From Mesodorylaimus sp. YZB2_4 (taxonomy: Eukaryota > Nematoda > Enoplea > Dorylaimida > Dorylaimidae): a stretch of DNA of 64,000 nucleotides. A program made the position numbers and the translations under genes. The notes beneath the pieces were generated by a model. That model saw only the letters and a list, made by a program, of their open reading frames with translations, searched no databases and was not told the origin of the DNA. Positions 1 to 11,985 of this stretch are shown piece after piece (the stretch's first letter is position 1; every line of letters begins with the position of its first letter). The stretch lies in contig JASANH010000838.1 in assembly GCA_030248295.1 (NCBI GenBank), positions 930,001 through 994,000 of the forward strand, in the 5' to 3' direction.

Positions 1-3000
1 AGTATGGATGCCCCATACCTACTCTAATCGTAAGAAGGACAGATCCTGAATGAAGCACAACGGTGGTTCGAGAGGCATGACGTGTACAGTCGAGGGCGGT
101 TGAAATATGAATGCTCGAACCAAAAAAATATCTGGATGAAGGGAGAGGAAGTGGTGGCGAGAGTTTCAGCGAGAAGGAAACAGTCTACATGCTCAGAAAC
201 AAATGGAGCTTGACACCGACTGGCTACTATTTAGCCGTAACGTCTATCTGACCAAGGAAGATATTTTAATGAGGTAAACTTGGCAGTCACGAAGATGACA
301 CTAACTTGCTGACTGGATGTTCTAAATCGATAGCATGAATTTTCCATGCCTACGATATTTATGCATAAACGGGCGTCAGGTGCAATACTGAAACGAGCAA
401 AGACCAAAATCTCGCTGATTGGGATCATCAACAAGTGGGGGTTAGGAAAGAAGCAAATGCATTTTGTAGTTGATAGCCTGAAAATATATGGATTTTGGAT
501 TAGCAGGGATAGGCATGGAAACTGCGCGTGTGCCAGAGATCACATTGGTGGACTAATGGGAAAAATTCTGACCTCAGAAATTTCATATTTCGGCAAAATA
601 TCTGTGGCTAACACCTGCTATTTATCAAAGATGTGGTCCTTGGGCCCAATGATTGGACCAGAAGCTGACTAGCAAAGGTTCATCAAAAGGAAAATTGGCA
701 GTGATCTCTGGGACCCAGCAAAAGTCAATATGGTGAATAAACTAGTCCTAGTGAGCAAGAGAACAGGAAGTCCTGCGCTGCCCTGATGTAGGAATGACAG
801 TCTGGGCTTTAAGAATAATGCTGCTTATTCGGAGGTTTCCAGCGCGAAAAGAAATTTGTCTGTTACGATACTTATGATTATTCCGGATTCTTTTCGTATT
901 TTCGGATGGTGATTTTTCGGATCGGCCGATCCGAACGGATGGGATCCGATCCGATCCGATCCGAATAGATCCGGCCGTGAGGCTGTCATAATGTCGCCTC
1001 TGGTCAATGCAACACTTACTACCTTGCGAGGTCTTTCTTTCTACTTCCGAGAAACCACGTTACTAGAAGTATCAAATCGCTACATCTGATCGCGACTACT
1101 GCTTCTGTGGTAAGCTGCAAATACGGGTAGTTCTACAAGCTTCATAACAAGCTTTTCAGCTTTATTTGCTTCAGCTTTTCAGCCGAGCTTTTTTCAAGAG
1201 CGATTGCATTGCAGTGCAGCAATGAACGAAATGAGCAGCACGATAGAGACAGAATTGGTCAACTCCCCAACCAAATATTTCTCGCTCTAATGAAAAGCAT
1301 GTTCAGACCTAAACAGCCTGCCATGAGTAGCTTTTATTCTTTCTTCATCTGTCCATAGTTGAAATAGCACCACATCGAAACCCCGTGTACTGTATGGCTT
1401 CAGAATGGCATTTCACAGGGTGTGCAACTTTTGTTTATTCAGCTGACGAGAGCAGCAGGAAGAGAAGAAAACCCTGTTCCTTGGTGGCTGTGATTGTGGC
1501 CAGGTTTGTCTCTGCAGACCACGGCGATACACTACGTACATGCCCTGCATTTCTGCAGTCGTCATTAGCATTTCGAGTCTGCGCTCTGTGAAGAAAGTGC
1601 TAAGAATGTTTGGCTCACAGAAAGACTGACCTAATGCTAGATTATGGGCGGAGAGACAAACTGGACGAACTGGCACACCTGAGAGGCCGGACATGAAATT
1701 CGAGAAAAATTACCGTGTTTTTCATGGTTTTGAAAAACCGTTCTCGACGCACAATACATATGTTCAGTGTGACCGTAGTGCCATCTCTGCAAGCAGATGT
1801 AGAGCCATATGCTTCTCGAAAAGGTAAATTGTAGAAATTTATAAAATCGTTCCAACGTATACCACGCTCATTTTCATAAAAACACTAAAAGCCGTTTGGT
1901 CGATGAAAAATTAAGGAAATTTAAAATTGAGTGTATCGAGAGCGTAATGGCGGCGTGGGACGGTCGACCTTGGGGCCGTCAAATCGGTGCGGGTGACAGG
2001 TAGGAATCGGATTATGCACCTCGAAGTAAAGTGGAGACACCTGCTCGATTCGCTTCATTACCGTACTCTCCAGGGGTTCGAGAGGGCGAAGAAAGGAGAA
2101 AATATTAGTCGGGGTCTCGATCGTGTTTCTAGTCGTTGCAAAGGGCAAACACGCGTTCTCTTGTTTCCGAGCTCAATATAACGAGTGTCGTCGATTGGCT
2201 CGGCGGGTTCGCCCGGGCGGTCCCATGCATTATTTACATTTTCATCAAGCATCCGCTCGGCTATCAAGAAAGCAATTAAGGCGGTCTGTCGGAGCGGTTA
2301 CAGTAGGAGGGTGAGGGGACGAGGCCGGGAGTGGTTCGGGTCCGTTTCAGACGTCATCGTCGGATGTCGTCTTGGAACACGCGTTATCGCGTGACGTGAG
2401 CATTCATCGAAAAACTGCCCTTGGTCGAATAAATCGGGACTAGATTCTACGCCGAAGAGAGTGCTCTAGAGTGGACGGGTCCAATTTTTGGACGGGCAAT
2501 TAAACGAATTAGGAATCTTAGAACGAGGAAGGAGCACGAAAGGAGGCGTGAGCTCGACTCATTTTTGGGCTAACTCGACTCATTCGAAGAGTTTGGTTTT
2601 TGGTGCGAGGAGTGTTCACGGCTCCCTGGACGCCGTGACGTGACACGATTTGGCGTCGCGTGCCGATAATATCCAAACACGAAAAGAGCGAAAAGCGAAC
2701 GATGCACGGCGCTAACAAGAAGAGACCAAACGACGTCGCCGGCGTGGTAAGACATTTTAAAAGGTAGGAATGAAAGAGCCGTGTCCGAGCTAGCAATAAA
2801 ATAATACCTCACGCTAGTGCATGCATGCATATGTATAAGCCCCACACTCCATACCTGCTCCTTGGACACCAATCATACGCACGCACAGCAGTTTGTAACC
2901 CAGAGCCAAGCCGGAGTGGCTCATCGAGCACGATTGCTCGCGTGCCTCCACGTCCAAAGCCTGTTTATGAAAATAAGGCAAAGCTCACGAATTTCGTGAC

Positions 3001-3090
3001 TTAGAACCTCCCCTGCCCACTCGTATAACCATTTAACCTCGCCCCGAGTGATCAAGCACTCGCCCTCACCAACTCCTGCCTCCATTTCAG
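1..3090. other. Region upstream of the AHR gene, no supported gene
   Basis: Only short open frames without recognisable motifs were seen on either strand. The stretch holds a GATCC-type simple repeat at about 926-975 and must contain the missing 5' exon(s) and promoter of the AHR gene that follows. A short open segment at 2702-2746 starts with ATG, encodes a basic peptide and ends at a good GTAAGA donor, but its phase does not fit the next AHR exon. Confidence 0.5.
926..975. repeat. GATCC-rich simple repeat
   Basis: Direct reading shows GATCC repeated head to tail four times at about 946-965, flanked by further GGATC/GATCCG words. The block is self-complementary at the word level. Confidence 0.7.
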
Positions 3091-6000
3091 ACCACCAGAC
3101 CCGGCTCACATCTCGAAGCCCAGTCCCACTACTGGCCCACATTCGGCCTCAGGTGCGGTTGCATCGACCGACAAATCTCGACCAGCATCCGCATCGGCTG
3201 GCAATCCGAGCAAGAGGCACCGAGAAAGGTTAAATACCGAGTTAGATGCTGTCGCGGCCCTGCTCCCATTCGAGAGTGGAATTATCGCCAGATTGGACAA
3301 ACTCTCTGTGCTCCGTCTCGCTGTCTCGTACTTGGAGGCAAAAACTTTTTTTCAAGGTACGCGCTCTGCACTGTTTCCAGAACATGCACCAGTCACCTAC
3401 CTGCAGTCAATGTCCCACTACAGTACACCCAGTCCTGTTTCAGCCACCCTAGTGTTGCCCCCGCTCTAGTCTCTCATCACACAATAAAATGGGCGTCATA
3501 TGCTGTGGCGTATGTCCGCGTTTACCCAAGGCATCAACTGAAGATGGCCAAGGTGGCAAAGGTCGGGTGTAATTGGCCAATTCTAGATGGGTGCCGTTTT
3601 TTGAGAGGCTTAGGAGACCAGTCCGTGTCAACATCCAATGAGGACAATAGGTCTTTTATGTGCTTGTATAAACTGTCCCTTGTTCGTATTGGTCCTTGAA
3701 GTGGGTGAGAATGCATGTCACGGTGGCCCATCTTGGTACGGTGGCCCATCTTGGTGCGGCAAAGAGCATTGCGTTTCGTGCATCTTGCGTTTCTCCTTCC
3801 TATGATCCTAGTCGCAGGTGCACGTGATTAGGCAAGGTCATGAAGATAAGGCCAAATACATTTTAAAACACCATGTTCTAACTTTCTTCTGCCTAATCTT
3901 ACAGTATCGGGTCTTCATAGATCCCCTTTCCCGTGCACGTTGGGCTTTAGAAATTGAGGTAATTCCCTTCAATCGTGCCACGCGTCTACTCGCAATTTCA
4001 TCATCCATTTCCTGTGTGTCGCGATCGTACGAGGGTGGCACTGGGCCGGCCTGACTGTGGTACTATAATTAGGCTATATCTTGTTATTCGTCAAACACGT
4101 GGGCAGGGAATCTCGTCAAGGCGATTTCACCTGCAATTGAGTATTTCAATAGCGCTCTTGCGCGTGTTAGGCGGAGCAGACTTTTGTAGCACTCGTCAAG
4201 GTGGGCTGATAACAGGAGCAGATGCAAAAAGGGATGGCTTGATGATGGAAGCGTGCATTGCTCAAGGAAACGACTCTTTTATTTCAATTACAGTATCCCT
4301 AGGCCAGGCACAGCGAGTCGGATCAAGTCGGATAGGAAGCTCCCATTGCATGCAAGGACTGTAACAAGTACCCTGTCATGCATTTGGAGCCAGTTTCCGA
4401 AAACTGATTGGCGATCTTTAATCACCGAATGGCACCTCCGTTTTTATCTATCTCTTTCAAAATAAGTCAAGATCGTATTTTGAGACAAAACCTGTCTTTA
4501 CTTGTAAGCTTGCCTTGACTTGTTACTTGTACTGTTTTCTGAAGTGTGGGATGTCAATATCGCTAGCATCCGAGTCACACTAGTCTTCTCTGATGCGGGT
4601 GCCTCTTTTTGCTTTGGCTTGCAGCAGCAAGGTCTTTCTGTTCATCGAATTCTACTCTTTTTAGTGCTGCAGCAAAGACATTACTCGAGATGGCCCTTCG
4701 GAAGCAGCTATGCCTCTGCATTTCTCAATCCTCGACATTACGCTCAAGAGCAATCCATTCTAAAAGCACTGGGTGGATTCTTGCTGATTCTAAACGAGAA
4801 CGGAGATATCATCTACGCCACAGAAAATATCGAAACCTTACTAGGATTTCATCAAGTCAGTCAACTTTTTGAATTCCGTAGGCTCATATCTGTGACATGA
4901 TTGAGTTTTCTAGTCCGACACTCTTCATCAACCTATTTTCGATATGGTACATTCAGAGGACCGAGATGAATTGAGGAGAATGTTATGTTGGAATTACTCA
5001 CCCCCAACTTGCGGCGACGGATCTGATTTCTTTTTACCTGCTCCAGGTAAGCAGATAATTAAGCCGTGGGTTGTCGACGAGAGACTATGCACGAACCACG
5101 GGAGACCAGACCATGAGGGCAGGGAATTTTTCGAAAGGAAGCACACAAATTGCAATCTACCCATGGGCACATATTACTCGGGCATACTGTAACCGCTTGA
5201 TTTTCAAACGAGCTTTCTGGCGTTGGAACAGGGGCATAGATGGGCGTAGGTTCGAAGAAATCTGGGGTTATGTAAGAGCAACCACCAGTTGAGTGTGTTT
5301 CAGATGGTCAGATCCTGATGGAACGCCAAGCCAGCGTCCGATTCCGTTGTTTCTTGGACAATACATGCGGATTCATGGTCAGTGCGTCCTTTCATTATGC
5401 GGCTCCTACTCTATCACGCCTGTTCATTTCAGAGAGTTGACATACGTGGTCGGCTTGTTATCCTGGAGAGCTGCCTGCCCCACTGCTACGTAGCCTCTCG
5501 GCCAGAACCCAACTTTCCCATCTTTGGTCTGATCGCTGTGTGCATCCCGTTAGTAATGCCTAGTCACGTGGATGCTAGTCCGGAAGAACCGTTTTTAAGA
5601 AGCAAGCACACTCTCAATTTCTCATTGTGCTCGGCTGATCCAAAATTAATGAACGCATTAGAAATCGACGATGGCCAACTGTCGTCCCATTCATTGTATA
5701 CGTTTTCTGACCCGAGGGACTTGACGTTGGTGTCCGAGGCGCACAAACAAGGTAGAAAAGAACGAATGGATTACCACGAACAGGTCGTCGTCATCGTCCT
5801 TCTTTTTAGTCATTCAAAACGGGGCTGCAGGATTGTTGGTATATCGACTGATCGGTCGGAAATCGCAGAAGACCTATTGGCTTCAAAGCAGTTGTCGGCT
5901 CATGATGAAGAATGGGAAACCGGATTCTATAGCTTGCTCCCACAGGCTTCTGACGTAAGTGAGCCACTGGCCGCTGTGGGAGACTCGGGGCATAGAAAGT

Positions 6001-7077
6001 GTAATACAGTGTCGGCAACACCTGGGTGATCCCTGTTTTAGGGAATACGAAGGAGCAGTACTTCTTAGCAAGCGATCCACCTTGGCCGCCAAGGTTTTGG
6101 TGCTGGAAGACAACATGTCCGCTAGCACAGCGTCCATGAGTTTACTCTATGGTTCTGGTCTGAATCACTCCTCGGCAAGCATAAATGCATCCCCATTGAA
6201 TGTGGCTGACTTTCGATCTCGTCAACAGCAGCAAGGCGCACCTGGCATTATGACTGGAGCAGCACCCGTTTATGGAGCAAAGACGGCCGGCCTTCGCTTC
6301 CGAACTTCTGGAAAACGAACGCGAGTTACGGCAGCAAAATCTCAACAGCACACGACGACGTCTGCGCAGCACCAATCAATTACCATTAGTCGACAACAAG
6401 CACAGCCATTGGCCATATCACCGGCACCCCTGTCACCCTATTTGCTCTACCCGCACGCTCGACAGCCGCACGTACCGCCCGCTTCTAGCGGTTTCTTACC
6501 TTATTACCTGCCATCGGACGGGTCGCCTCAACAGCAGCATTCAGTTTGTGCTCAACAGGTACGTCCGTACAACAGTCAACAACACCTTCAACAAACGACC
6601 AGTCAGCAGCAGCAGGCCACTGAATTGCAGCTGCACTATCATTTGCATCAGCACTACGGATCCTCGAGCCCATATTATGGGAGTGTCGCTGACAATGGAG
6701 CTGTGACTAAACAGTCGTTGTCGCCACACATGCAGGATCAAGACCAACAACAAGGCTTCGGCATGGACCAGATTCAGCCTAGCCATGGGGTCGATTCTGG
6801 AACACCGTTTTGGTTATACTCGGCTGGCCAGGTAAGCTGGGTGGCTTCCATCGTTATTACACGGCCCCTGATAAGATAGCGCCAAGTCACACTTCAAGGC
6901 AAAGCGTCAAGTTTATCTAAAGCACTACTTGGAGCTCAAAACAGTTAAAAACAGGCGTCATAATCGTGCTGTGACCGCGCTTTCTCTTAGGGCCAATCAT
7001 CCGGGTTGCCAATCGAGAACCGCACCAAGTCGGCATTTTCGATTCAAGAAGTCACGAACACGCTACTCAGTCAATAG
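3091..7077 (+). CDS. ahr-1: Aryl hydrocarbon receptor (bHLH-PAS transcription factor)
   Basis: Exons read as 3091-3356, 4665-4855, 4914-5046, 5304-5377, 5433-5751, 5810-5954, 6042-6831 and 6991-7077; every junction keeps phase and the stop is TAG at 7075. The first exon carries the AHR-specific bHLH ([15 protein letters not shown], then [19 protein letters not shown]). Exons 2-4 give PAS-A (GFHQ, then HSEDRDEL, then [11 protein letters not shown]). Exons 5-6 give PAS-B ([29 protein letters not shown]). The last two exons encode a Gln/Ser/His-rich tail typical of the transactivation region. The family acts in the nucleus as a heterodimer with ARNT; invertebrate members work in neuronal development and classically do not bind dioxin (family knowledge). 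The initiator ATG lies in an unidentified upstream exon, so the N-terminus is incomplete (about 667 residues are covered). The bHLH-to-PAS-A spacing matches the family, so the 1.3 kb second intron probably hides no exon. Confidence 0.93.
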
Positions 7078-7559
7078 ACCTCGAACTATATCAGCAGACT
7101 GTCTTGTGCCGTTATGAATCCGGTTCAGTTTCAAGTACCTATTTGTGAATTTCACTTTTCCGTCGTGCATTTCTCGCATCTGCTTCACGTACTGTACTTT
7201 TTTATTTAAAAAATGGTCGCTCGGACTGACAAACACTACAACAGAATGTGAGTGGTTATACAACCAGGACCGTACTGTAGTTTCTTCCGACTGCACAACA
7301 GGCTGTACATTGGAAAAGGTAGGTACGGGGGGCGGATCATCTTGCAAACACCCCTGGAGAGACTGTACCGTATCGACCGGCGAACACAGTGCAAACCAAT
7401 ACAGTGCTTAGTATATTAATTTTAAGGCAACCAAATACAACCTTCCCCGCAGGCCACATATGCCTGTTAAAAATGCGCACTTGTGGCATTGAACTTCTGC
7501 TGTTGCCCTCTGCAAAATCCCATTAGAAAGAACCACAAAGCAGTTACTGCACATACATG

Positions 7560-7596
7560 AACTTAAATGTAGAGATCGGGTATCTACATTTAAGTT
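7560..7596. repeat. Perfect 14-bp inverted repeat (hairpin)
   Basis: AACTTAAATGTAGA at 7560-7573 is followed after a 9-base loop by its exact reverse complement at 7583-7596. It lies about 0.5 kb downstream of the AHR stop codon. No further pairing was seen outside the 14 bp. Confidence 0.8.
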
Positions 7597-8745
7597 GCTG
7601 CCGTCAACTTCAAGGCATCTGCTGCTGCTGTCGCTCCCCCAGCAGGAGGTGTAGCTTCAAATGATCGATGAGGAGAGCGTTCAATATTGAGGGGCTTTAG
7701 TTGCAGGGCCGTTTAGAGGTTTTAGCCAATACAAATTACATAGCATGCATGACTCGCCGTAATCTTTGTTTGCGGTGTAAACCATTTAGCTTCCTGTGAA
7801 TGTTCAAATTTTATTCTTGACTGACAACATATTTCGAGAATATTCGACAGATATGCAGTGTAATGGTTTTTTGTAATTGGAAGAATACCAGCTAGAGATT
7901 AGTCTTATGCCCATCAGTACTCTTGTGTGCAACAGCCACCTCGCACCGTATTTCCTTAAGTATCCTCGGTTCCCTTTTCGAATGCTAAGTGCCCCTTGCT
8001 TTTTTGCCCCAAGGCCTTATCGTTAGTTGGAGTTTGCAGCTTGAATTAGACCTTGTAATTCGGGGTGTACGCTTGTCATGGTTTTGCTTTGCTCTCCTAA
8101 AACTGATGATTCGATTTTGTTCGAGCTTTGACGCTAGGCCGCGGACATTAGGACGCAGACGGACGCCAACAGTGGTGGGAGGGTGATTTCACATCAGTTT
8201 CTGGCTCACGAGTATGTTATGTCGAGACTGTCAACGAGAAAATCACCCGTATTTAACACCAGCGGCTATTGTCAATATCCGAATCCCGGATGAGCAAACG
8301 AGTACCAAGGGTGGGAACAATTTTTCGTTGCACGATTCTAATTAGAACTGCACATCTAGTTTAGCGATGGACTACTGATAGTTAGCCTTCGCATAGCTTT
8401 TTAGGCGAGAATCTGGCAAATAATGTCGTGGTCGTTGTGGCTGCGTATTTGGTTGTGCTTGTGGCTGTACTGTGGCTGTGTAGTGAAGGCTAGCTCCTGA
8501 ATGTATTCCCCCAGTATCCCTTCCAAACATTCCCGCCCAGTCACTGTGTAGTTTGTTCGATTTTTATGTCTCCTGGAGCCACGTGCGTTAGGCGCCAAGA
8601 AATATTCGGGGTCCGCAGGCGCCCAGCAGAGTTATGCTTATAACCATAATCAGATAATATCCATGAGAGAAATACAAGCACCAATATGAAATCGGATGCA
8701 GAAGCTCCTTGAATTTCATTTGCACGTCTCGAATGTGATCCTATT

Positions 8746-8759
8746 GGGGGGGGGGGGGG
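8746..8759 (+). repeat. Poly-G run (14)
   Basis: Uninterrupted G14 in intergenic DNA, about 140 bases before the MSP-domain gene start. Confidence 0.95.
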
Positions 8760-8896
8760 TCGATCAAGCAATCTCGCAGTGCGGTGTAAAGTTAATCATG
8801 TGACAGCATGGTTCAGTCGCATTTTCTAGCCGCGTCTCGTGCGGTTGTGTTTTCTTGTGCTTCGCATCTTTTCTGAACTGTGTGCATCGAAGGAAA

Positions 8897-9463
8897 ATGC
8901 CGAACGACTTTTCGAAATCTGAATCGTCTCGGCGCTCGATTTCGAGCAACTGGATGGACATGGTCTCGATGGAACCGTCGGATCGCTTGATGCTGAAGGC
9001 CAACGAACGTGCTAAGATTCGCGTCGTGAATCGCAGCGATCGTCGCATATCGTACAAGGTCAAGACGACTCGTTTCTACAGCGTCATGCCCAATCGCACG
9101 TACGGAATGGTGAACCCGTACGGCAGCACCTACATCAAAGTCGTCTTCAAGCCCAGGCCCGATGAAAAACCGTTCAGCAAACGAGACCGCGTCACTGTGG
9201 TCATGAAAGCGGTGGCCGACGCCAACTCGGTAAGTGAATGAGAACTTCATTCCCCCGAAGAGTCCCCAGATACATGCATATTCCCTTATTCCATTCTCAC
9301 GCAGAAGCCGCAACAAATGTGGCAAGAGAAAGAGAAGAGGCAAATCCTTCGTTTGTACAACAGCCCCAGCGACTCGTTCCCGTCCAACGTATCCTCTTCG
9401 AAAACGTCGAAACAGTCCGCTAGGCGGCAGTCGCGCAGGTCGCGCCGGAAACCGATCAAATGA
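8897..9463 (+). CDS. MSP-domain (major sperm protein-like) protein
   Basis: Two exons, 8897-9229 and 9305-9463, joined in phase 0, give 163 residues. Residues of about 20-108 form an MSP/VAP-type immunoglobulin-like fold: EPSDRLMLKANERAKIRVVN, then a KVKTTRFYSVMPN strand pair, then VNPYGSTYIKVVFKP. The C-terminal 50 residues are Ser/Arg/Lys-rich. There is no signal peptide and no membrane anchor, unlike VAP proteins, so this is a soluble short form like nematode MSP and sperm-specific proteins. Nematode MSPs polymerise to drive sperm crawling and also act as signals (family knowledge); whether this member does so is unknown. Codon third positions are rich in C and G, as in the kinase that follows on the same strand. 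An AATAAA lies 114 bases after the stop. Confidence 0.8.
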
Positions 9464-9576
9464 CGAAGGGGCCAGTTGATGTGATCGAGGTTGATCATTC
9501 GTGAAATTTCGTGCCATTCCCATTGGCTATCTCGTATGCTTGGTTCGGTTTTGCGGTGTCTTTGATGGTGACGTGA

Positions 9577-9582
9577 AATAAA
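9577..9582 (+). terminator. Polyadenylation signal AATAAA of the MSP-domain gene
   Basis: Canonical AATAAA, 114 bases downstream of the TGA at 9461-9463. Confidence 0.6.
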
Positions 9583-10323
9583 GTGAAGCAAAAAATGTGG
9601 TCCTTGCGCGCACCCTGGCCGTCAGGACGATGTCGCGCGCGTTTGTCTCCAATGTCGCTGTCAATGCCATTCACACTAGATGGCACCGGCTGTCGTGTGG
9701 TTGGGGCTTGCGAATGTAGCGTTTATTCACACGCCCAAACAGCGATGAGTCCCAAAAACGAGACTGAACAAGCATGGGACTGACGACTGGTCCACTAGGC
9801 TCGGCCGCTGTCCAGCCCCGCCCCTGACTAAGCCCGGCTAACAATAAGACAGGACAAGGGGATGGGCGACGGTGAGACCCCTAGTGAACAGACGACTGCC
9901 CCACAGCCGATTTGCTAGGACGTTGTGAGCCCGGTAAACTATCTCCCATCAAGCCTTTGGCCAATATGAATCAGTGTGTGGGCAACAAAACTCTTGCAGG
10001 ACTACAGTAGTTGGGTCAGGCGACGAGATGGCAGCGGAAGTGGTCGTAGAAGAGGCTCTGGCTACGGAGGTCAGTTTGTAATAAACTTAACCCTCCCATT
10101 TTTCACATACGTGCCGCTCCTTCTCTCTTTGTTGATAACAGGACCAATGCGATTCACTCGTCGTCGAATTTTCAAGCCCAGTTGACCAGAGGAGACGTTA
10201 TGATAGTGTGACGGCAGTGTAAAGTTATGATTATTCAAAGTAGGACAAACCAGAGTCATTCCGTGCGCGTGGTTTCGTCGAGATCGGTCGGTCGGTGAGT
10301 TCGTGAGTTGGTCGAGAGTCGAA
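9583..10323. other. Intergenic between MSP-domain and kinase genes
   Basis: No exon was recognised. The last part must hold the promoter and 5' UTR of the kinase gene; no TATA box was seen. Confidence 0.5.
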
Positions 10324-11595
10324 ATGGGGACGAAGAAGGTGCAAGACGAGAAGAAGTTCATCGCCGTGGGCGAGGTGTTGGACGGTCGATGGGAGAACGT
10401 GCGCGTGTTGGGCGAAGGCGGGTTTGGCGCAGTCTACGAAGTCAAAGGCATCGTCGAGGGAGAACACCTGAACCAGCACTACGCCTTGAAGGTATGCTCG
10501 CTCCCAGGTCTCCCCTCCCCACCCCATCCGTGCTCAACGCTCCCGACTGTGCCGCTTCTGTTCAGGTCGAAGCCAAGGACATCCCCGACTACATGAAGCT
10601 GCTGGCCATGGAACGAGACGTGCTGCGCGCCCTGCGAGACATCAACGCCAAGCACTTCTGCCGCTACATCACGGTGGGGCAGACGGATCGGTTCCGGTTC
10701 CTGATCATGTCGCTGATCGGCAAGTCGTTGGACGACCTGAAAAAAGCCGTCGGCCACGGTCAAGGACGCTCGAAACAATTCAGTCTGTGCACGTCACTCT
10801 TCGTCGGCATCGAGACGTTGGAGTCCATTCAAGAGTTGCACAAGATCGGGTGAGTTGATCCTCTTTCTCAAGTACAGCTTCCGCTAACGGACCTGTGACG
10901 CTTCAGGTATCTGCACCGGGACTTGAAGCCGGCCAACTTCGCCGTGGGTCGCGAGCCGGACACGCATCGCATCTACATGCTCGACTTCGGGATGTGCCGC
11001 AAGTACACCAGGCCCGACGGCTCGCATCGACGACCGCGTGATCGACTGGGCTTCCGAGGAACAGTGCGCTTCGCATCGCCCGCCTGCCACAAGGAGGAAG
11101 AGCTGTCCCGCCGCGACGACCTGTGGTCCTGGCTGTTCATGATCGTCGACGTCTCGGTCGGCAAGCTTCCCTGGGACAGTCTGCAGTTCACCGTAAGTCG
11201 TTGCGTGTCGGGTTTTGTCAGAGTCTAATTGTTTGTTGTCATTTTAGCGAGGCACGTCGCAAAAGGAAATGATGGCCAAGATCGGCGAGTCGAAGGAGGC
11301 GTCGTTGGCGCAGCGAGGAAAGATCCTGCTGGAAGGCTGCCCGCGCGAGTACCAAGAGGCCTACGACCACACCATAACGCTGCAGTACGCCGACGAGCCC
11401 AACTACGATCTGATCAAACGCGCATGGCAGACGTGCCAGCAACGCAAAGGCTACACGTCGGAGAGCCCGCTCGACTGGGAACCGAAGGGCGAGCACTTCC
11501 AAGCGACGCAAGCCGTGCCCATGGCCACCATGATGGTCGACGATCGCGAGCGTGAGGCCATGCTGAAAAAGTCCTTCGAAGACAACAAGAAGTGA
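10324..11595 (+). CDS. Tau-tubulin kinase / casein kinase 1-like protein kinase
   Basis: Exons 10324-10491, 10566-10849, 10907-11192 and 11248-11595 are all in phase and give 361 residues. The N-lobe shows the glycine loop GEGGFGAVYE (residues 30-39) and the catalytic lysine in HYALK (K56). The C-lobe shows YLHRDLKPANFAVG, the metal-binding DFG in MLDFGMCRKY, and the CK1/TTBK-specific replacement of APE by a FRGTVRFASPACH segment, followed by DDLWSWLFMIVD. All catalytic residues are present, so it is probably active. Nematodes carry a large expanded set of such kinases, many enriched in sperm (family knowledge). The neighbouring MSP-domain gene and shared GC-rich codon use fit a male-germline role, but that is inference. 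It is a bare kinase domain with a short tail. Confidence 0.92.
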
Positions 11596-11985
11596 GCCGA
11601 CCGTGTGATGCCCGTGACAACTCGTGATGTGCTACGATGGATGCGTTTGAATGTGACCGCAGCGGGTTTCTGTGGGGGAGTAAAGTTCGGACTGAAATGC
11701 AAGCAGCCTTAGGGTTTATGGTTAGCAAACCGACATCCATCACCAGGGTTTGATTGAACCCGGGACGAGCGAAGCCACTCGATGCATTGCAATACGGGTT
11801 GATGAACTCCGAACCACTGTAACACCACATGTTTGCGACTAACTATTAAAAAATCAATCCTGACTCCTCAATGTTTGACGACTACTTCCATTTTCCTCAC
11901 AAAATCAGCAGCAGGTAGAAAGTTTCAACAAAAGAACAAAAAATTTACAACAAAATTGTATATGGGTACTATGCACGTATGCTAC
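11596..11985. other. Convergent intergenic region
   Basis: This holds the 3' ends of the kinase gene (plus) and the exonuclease gene (minus). No additional gene was seen. Confidence 0.5.

Larger units (their letters stand above)
7078..8896. other. Intergenic, includes the AHR 3' end
   Basis: No coding exon was recognised. It contains a perfect 14-bp inverted repeat (7560-7596) and a 14-base G run (8746-8759) shortly before the MSP gene. Confidence 0.5.

Noticed and set aside
5382..6029. A single long AHR exon across 5752-5809 and 5955-6041
   Set aside because: PAS-B only continues correctly when the two introns are removed; the unspliced translation leaves the family alignment.
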